DNA from: Candidatus Krumholzibacteriota bacterium
GTDB lineage: Bacteria; Krumholzibacteriota; Krumholzibacteriia; Krumholzibacteriales; Krumholzibacteriaceae
DNA length: 14,963 bases
Assembly (NCBI GenBank): GCA_030613345.1
Contig: JAUWMD010000030.1
Coordinates: 1 to 14,963 of the forward strand
Reading direction: 5' to 3'
The translations under genes were made by a program, and so were the position numbers. The notes under the pieces are model-generated. The model was not told the DNA's origin, searched no databases, and saw nothing but the letters and a program-made list of their open reading frames with translations. Below, piece by piece: positions 12,323 through 14,963 of the stretch (position 1 is the stretch's first letter; each line of letters begins with the position of its first letter).

Positions 12323-13513
12323 CTACTTGATTGCCGCTTTAACTGCGAACTGGAACCTCATCGCGTCTAAGTCTTCGACCGTACTCTCCACTCCGTAAGT
12401 CTTGTCCCTGTACTTCGTCTGCATATACGCGAGCTCGAACATCAACGAGACGTTGTTCGTAAGGCTGTACATCACGTTGCCGCAAGCCTCGGAGTTCAGG
12501 TCCCTCAGCGTGTAGGACTCGCCGTCATCGGGAACCTTCCACTCGTTCTCGTCGGGATTGTCGAAACCGTAGCCGAAATTGAGCAGGGTCTTCTTCGATG
12601 CCCGGACCTGCACGAGACCCCAGCCGCCCATGGAGGGAAGCGGATCGCCGAGAGGGTTGACTCCCTGCAGGATGCCGCCGAGATACTGGTTGAGGTTCTC
12701 ACCGATGAAGAACTCACCGAGCAGCGCGATGCGCCTGTTTATTTTAATTGCGAGGTCACCGTTGAGTGACCAGGAGGGGGTATCTTTGGCGTCGATCTCA
12801 TCCGTGCTGAGGTCTGTGTATTTCTCAGTGCCGTAGTGACCCGAGACGCCGATCGAGAGCTTGCCCTCGTCGCCCATCGGCGTGCCGAATCCGAAACGGC
12901 CCTGGAAAGTCGGAAGACCGGCGTCCGCGCCATCATCGATCCCGTCGTTGTCGAGATCGAGGCCGATGTTTCTCATGATACCCGCATCGAGCTTTATCGT
13001 GGATTCTTCGCCCGGCTTCATCTTGAATGTGAAGCGCATCTGGGGCCTGCGGTAGCCGATGTTGCCCTGCGCCCACAGGACCGAGTAATTGACCGTCTTC
13101 GGATTGAGGGGAGAGATGATGTCCCATCTCTGCCCGAAGAGAAGGGCCCAGGTGTCGGCGGCCAGCTTGATATAAGCGTGGCGCATCATAGGGTTGGCCT
13201 TGTTTGTGGCAGGGCCGCCGCCCTGGAAATCAAACTCGATCTTAGCGGTCGTCTTGTACGTCTCCTCGTCCCACCAGAAATCGAAGCCGAGCCTCGTCTC
13301 GTTCGCGGTGACATAGAATGCGTTGTTCTTCTCTTCCTCGCCTTCGACCCAGAGCCTGTAGTTGCCCGGATAGATCCTGGCGTTGTCCCACATGGCGTCG
13401 GCCTTGACATAGCCGCCGAACTTGAATCCGTAGGTCGGTTCGCCTGCCGACAGCGGCAGCGCGGCCGAAGTGAGAACTGCGGCTGCGAGTACTGCGATGA
13501 GAACGCGGTTCAT
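12323..13513 (-). CDS. DcaP-like outer-membrane porin
   Basis: The 396-residue product begins with a signal peptide (about residues 1-23, ending PLSA before GEPTYG). 'FKFGGYVKADAMWDNA' follows directly, the hallmark opening of DcaP-like trimeric porins. Later segments repeat amphipathic beta strands (TRLGFDFWW, AYIKLAADTWALLFGQRWD, MRFTFKMKPG, FQGRFGFGTP, LALLGEFFIGENL-type blocks). GGGAGGAG just before the ATG at 13513 is a strong ribosome site and rules out the longer in-frame reading to 13594. Residues 186-197 (DLDNDGIDDGAD) form a thrombospondin-type-3-like calcium motif in what should be an extracellular loop or periplasmic turn. The chain ends VKAAIK rather than in an aromatic residue. 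Such porins admit small anionic or peptide-like solutes; the substrate here is unknown. Confidence 0.8.
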   Translation of the reverse strand: MNRVLIAVLAAAVLTSAALPLSAGEPTYGFKFGGYVKADAMWDNARIYPGNYRLWVEGEEEKNNAFYVTANETRLGFDFWWDEETYKTTAKIEFDFQGGGPATNKANPMMRHAYIKLAADTWALLFGQRWDIISPLNPKTVNYSVLWAQGNIGYRRPQMRFTFKMKPGEESTIKLDAGIMRNIGLDLDNDGIDDGADAGLPTFQGRFGFGTPMGDEGKLSIGVSGHYGTEKYTDLSTDEIDAKDTPSWSLNGDLAIKINRRIALLGEFFIGENLNQYLGGILQGVNPLGDPLPSMGGWGLVQVRASKKTLLNFGYGFDNPDENEWKVPDDGESYTLRDLNSEACGNVMYSLTNNVSLMFELAYMQTKYRDKTYGVESTVEDLDAMRFQFAVKAAIK

Positions 13514-13565
13514 TGAATGCTCCTCCCGTTTTCGTGATGCATCAGAACATGATTTTCGCCAGAGA

Positions 13566-13594
13566 GATTCAGGTAAAACACCGCCTGGTGTCAA
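13566..13594 (-). promoter_or_regulatory. Possible porin promoter (perfect -35, poor -10)
   Basis: TTGACA on the minus strand (13594-13589) is a perfect -35 hexamer. The hexamer 17 bases downstream is TGAATC, a weak -10 match. Its place in the 114-base gap between nadA and the porin start supports a porin promoter, but an activator would probably be needed, or the match is chance. Confidence 0.35.
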
Positions 13595-13610
13595 TCGTTT
13601 TCAGGGAGGA

Positions 13611-13625
13611 GCTTCTACAAGAAGC
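13611..13625 (-). terminator. Small hairpin directly after nadA
   Basis: GCTTCT (13611-13616) and AGAAGC (13620-13625) form a perfect six-base-pair stem with a three-base loop, two bases past the nadA stop. There is no T-tract after it on the minus strand, so it is at best a weak terminator. Confidence 0.35.
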
Positions 13626-13627
13626 AG

Positions 13628-14539
13628 TCAGCCGATCTCTATCATGCGTTCGATAGCCGTCCTTGCCGCGTCGGCGATTTCTTTCTCGACGGCAATCACC
13701 GGCCCGAGGTTCTCGAGCGAGGCGAGGATCTTCTCGAGCGAGATCTTTTTCATGTTGGGGCAGACCGCGTTCGGCGAGGCGGGGATGAAGGCCTTTTCCG
13801 GGTAGAGTTTCTCGAGGCGGTAGCACATCCCGACCTCGGTTCCCACGATAAATGTTGTCGCATCGCTCTCGCCGGCGAACTTTATCATCGATCCGGTTCC
13901 GAGGGCGATGTCAGCTTCGGCCTCTATCGCCGGGTTGACTTCGGGATGCACCATGACGATCGCCTCGGGGTATTTCCCCCTCAGCGCCCTGATCTCTTCG
14001 GGCATGATCTTCTGGTGCGATGGGCAGAATCCGTTCCATAGGATCATGCTCCGATCGGTCTGCAGCGAGATCCAGCCGCCGAGATACTGGTCGGGCCCGA
14101 ATATTATCTTCTTCTCCTCCGGGATCGAATCGACTACGTCGAGAGCGTTGGCCGACGTGCAGCAGATGTCGGTCAGCGCCTTGACCTCTGCGGTAGAGTT
14201 TACGTACATCACCGTGACGGCGCCGGGGTGTTTCTCCTGGAGGAGGTGCAGCTGCTCCGCGTCGATCATATCGGCCATCGGGCAGCCTGCTTTCGGGTCT
14301 GGAAGGATCACCTTCTTGTCTGGGGAGAGGATCGCCGCGGTCTCGGCCATGAAATGGACACCGCAGAAAATTATGATCTTTTCTTCCAGGCGCGCCGCGA
14401 GACGGCTGAGGTCGAGCGAATCGCCGAGGTGATCGGCGATGTCCTGGATCTCCGGGGGCTGGTAGTTGTGGGCGAGGATGACCGCGCCCTTTTTCTCTTT
14501 CAGACGGAGGATCTTCTCGACGAGTTCGCTGGCCGGCAT
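13628..14539 (-). CDS. nadA: Quinolinate synthase NadA
   Basis: The 303-residue enzyme condenses iminoaspartate with dihydroxyacetone phosphate to quinolinate in NAD synthesis, using a [4Fe-4S] cluster with one open iron site. The three cluster cysteines are Cys86 (KAGCPMADM), Cys172 (NGFCPSHQ) and Cys260 (NAVCPNMK), matching the three-cysteine layout of the compact thermophile-type NadA. Substrate-binding blocks are also clear: AHNYQPPEIQDIADHLGDS (23-41), FCGVHFMAETAAIL (58-71), MYVNSTAEVKALTD (111-124), HPEVNP (198-203) and GTGSMI (214-219). Length is typical. No nadB or nadC is visible in the window. It lies 19 bases after an Fe-S scaffold protein gene, a sensible partner for maturing its cluster. 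The call is very secure. Confidence 0.97.
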   Translation of the reverse strand: MPASELVEKILRLKEKKGAVILAHNYQPPEIQDIADHLGDSLDLSRLAARLEEKIIIFCGVHFMAETAAILSPDKKVILPDPKAGCPMADMIDAEQLHLLQEKHPGAVTVMYVNSTAEVKALTDICCTSANALDVVDSIPEEKKIIFGPDQYLGGWISLQTDRSMILWNGFCPSHQKIMPEEIRALRGKYPEAIVMVHPEVNPAIEAEADIALGTGSMIKFAGESDATTFIVGTEVGMCYRLEKLYPEKAFIPASPNAVCPNMKKISLEKILASLENLGPVIAVEKEIADAARTAIERMIEIG

Positions 14540-14558
14540 GTTTCGATCAGCTCCCTGC

Positions 14559-14963
14559 TCAGTCCGTTTTTTCTTTGTCGCCGAGCGTGCAGCCGCAGTG
14601 CGGGCACTCGTTGAGGGAGCTCGAAACGACCTTGCCGCATTCGGGGCAGTCCTTCAGTTCCGTCTTGCACGAACCGCAGAACGGATATGTCTCCTCGACG
14701 TCGGAGTCGCAGAACGGGCATTTCTGCCCGTGCATCTTGCTCTTTTGGGCGTGAGGCTTCGGGGCGGGCTCGCCAGTCCCCTTCCTCTTGCGGTAGTCCT
14801 CTATTGCCGCGTGGAGCGCGTCGGCTCCGAGATTGGAGCAGTGCATCTTGTTCCTGGGAAGCCCGCCGAGCTCCTCGGCGACCATCTCGTTGGTGATCTC
14901 CATCGCTTCGTCTAGGGTCTTTCCCGTCGCCATCTCGCTTACCATGCTCGAGACGGCGATCGC
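14559..14963 (-). CDS. NifU/IscU-type Fe-S scaffold protein with C-terminal double zinc ribbon, 5' end outside window
   Basis: Translation from the window edge reads AIAVSSMVSEMATGKTLDEA, then LPRNKMHCSNLGADALHAAIEDYR. This is the C-terminal half of the IscU/NifU scaffold fold with its third cluster cysteine (in MHCSNL). The first two cluster cysteines lie outside the window. After a Pro/Lys/His-rich linker the tail has four CxxC knuckles (CPFC, CGSC, CPEC, CPHC), enough for two zinc ribbons; standard IscU ends before this, and NifU normally continues with a BFD-type [2Fe-2S] domain instead. The ATG at 14945 is internal to the domain, so the gene certainly starts upstream. It precedes nadA by 19 bases on the same strand, suggesting co-expression with an Fe-S client. 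The role of the zinc ribbons is unknown. Confidence 0.82.
   Translation of the reverse strand, partial: AIAVSSMVSEMATGKTLDEAMEITNEMVAEELGGLPRNKMHCSNLGADALHAAIEDYRKRKGTGEPAPKPHAQKSKMHGQKCPFCDSDVEETYPFCGSCKTELKDCPECGKVVSSSLNECPHCGCTLGDKEKTD

Noticed and set aside
13514..13594. Longer N-terminus for the porin
   Set aside because: A strong GGGAGGAG site precedes the ATG at 13513, where a signal peptide begins.

Overview
The window reads as a chromosomal segment of a G+C-rich, Gram-negative (diderm) bacterium. It encodes a porin, two small outer-membrane beta-barrels and a lipoprotein with a 'CGDDDPVSP' style start. The gene style (pentapeptide M49 peptidase, short lipoproteins with anchor-D-like domains, split corrinoid methyltransferases) suggests an uncultured FCB-type lineage such as Krumholzibacteriota or Eisenbacteria. 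That placement is inference from style only. No mobile element, CRISPR array, tRNA or rRNA was seen. No gene-free gap exceeds 300 bases.

Layout. (1) 2-1546 (+): the 3' part of an M49-type zinc peptidase, followed by a structured region and a clear intrinsic terminator (1655-1698). (2) 1814-8002 (+): a tight seven-gene operon behind an extended -10 promoter. In order it encodes a corrinoid carrier protein, a homocysteine S-methyltransferase domain protein, a stand-alone MetH-type activation domain, a non-pyrrolysine MttB-family methyltransferase, an isochorismatase-fold hydrolase, a thioredoxin-reductase-like flavoprotein without its CxxC, and a truncated RlmN-like radical SAM protein. (3) 8279-8749 and 9018-10256 (+): a small beta-barrel protein with its own promoter and terminator, then a lipoprotein with an Ig-like domain and a seven-repeat propeller. 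(4) 10298-12028 (-): three small envelope proteins behind a TATAAT promoter. (5) 12323-13513 (-): a DcaP-like porin with a large palindrome just past its stop. (6) 13628-14963 (-): nadA (quinolinate synthase), preceded by a NifU/IscU-type scaffold protein with a zinc-ribbon tail that runs off the window.

The most interesting part is the operon at 1814-8002. Three of the four modules of cobalamin-dependent methionine synthase (homocysteine, corrinoid and activation modules) occur here as separate polypeptides. The fourth, the methyl-tetrahydrofolate module, is absent, and an MttB-family methyltransferase stands in its place. The simplest reading is a pathway that moves a methyl group from a quaternary or tertiary amine (or similar donor) to the corrinoid protein and then to homocysteine, making methionine without methyl-folate. 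The activation-domain protein and flavoprotein would repair oxidised cobalamin. The hydrolase and the RlmN-like radical SAM protein have no assigned step and may be the undescribed parts.
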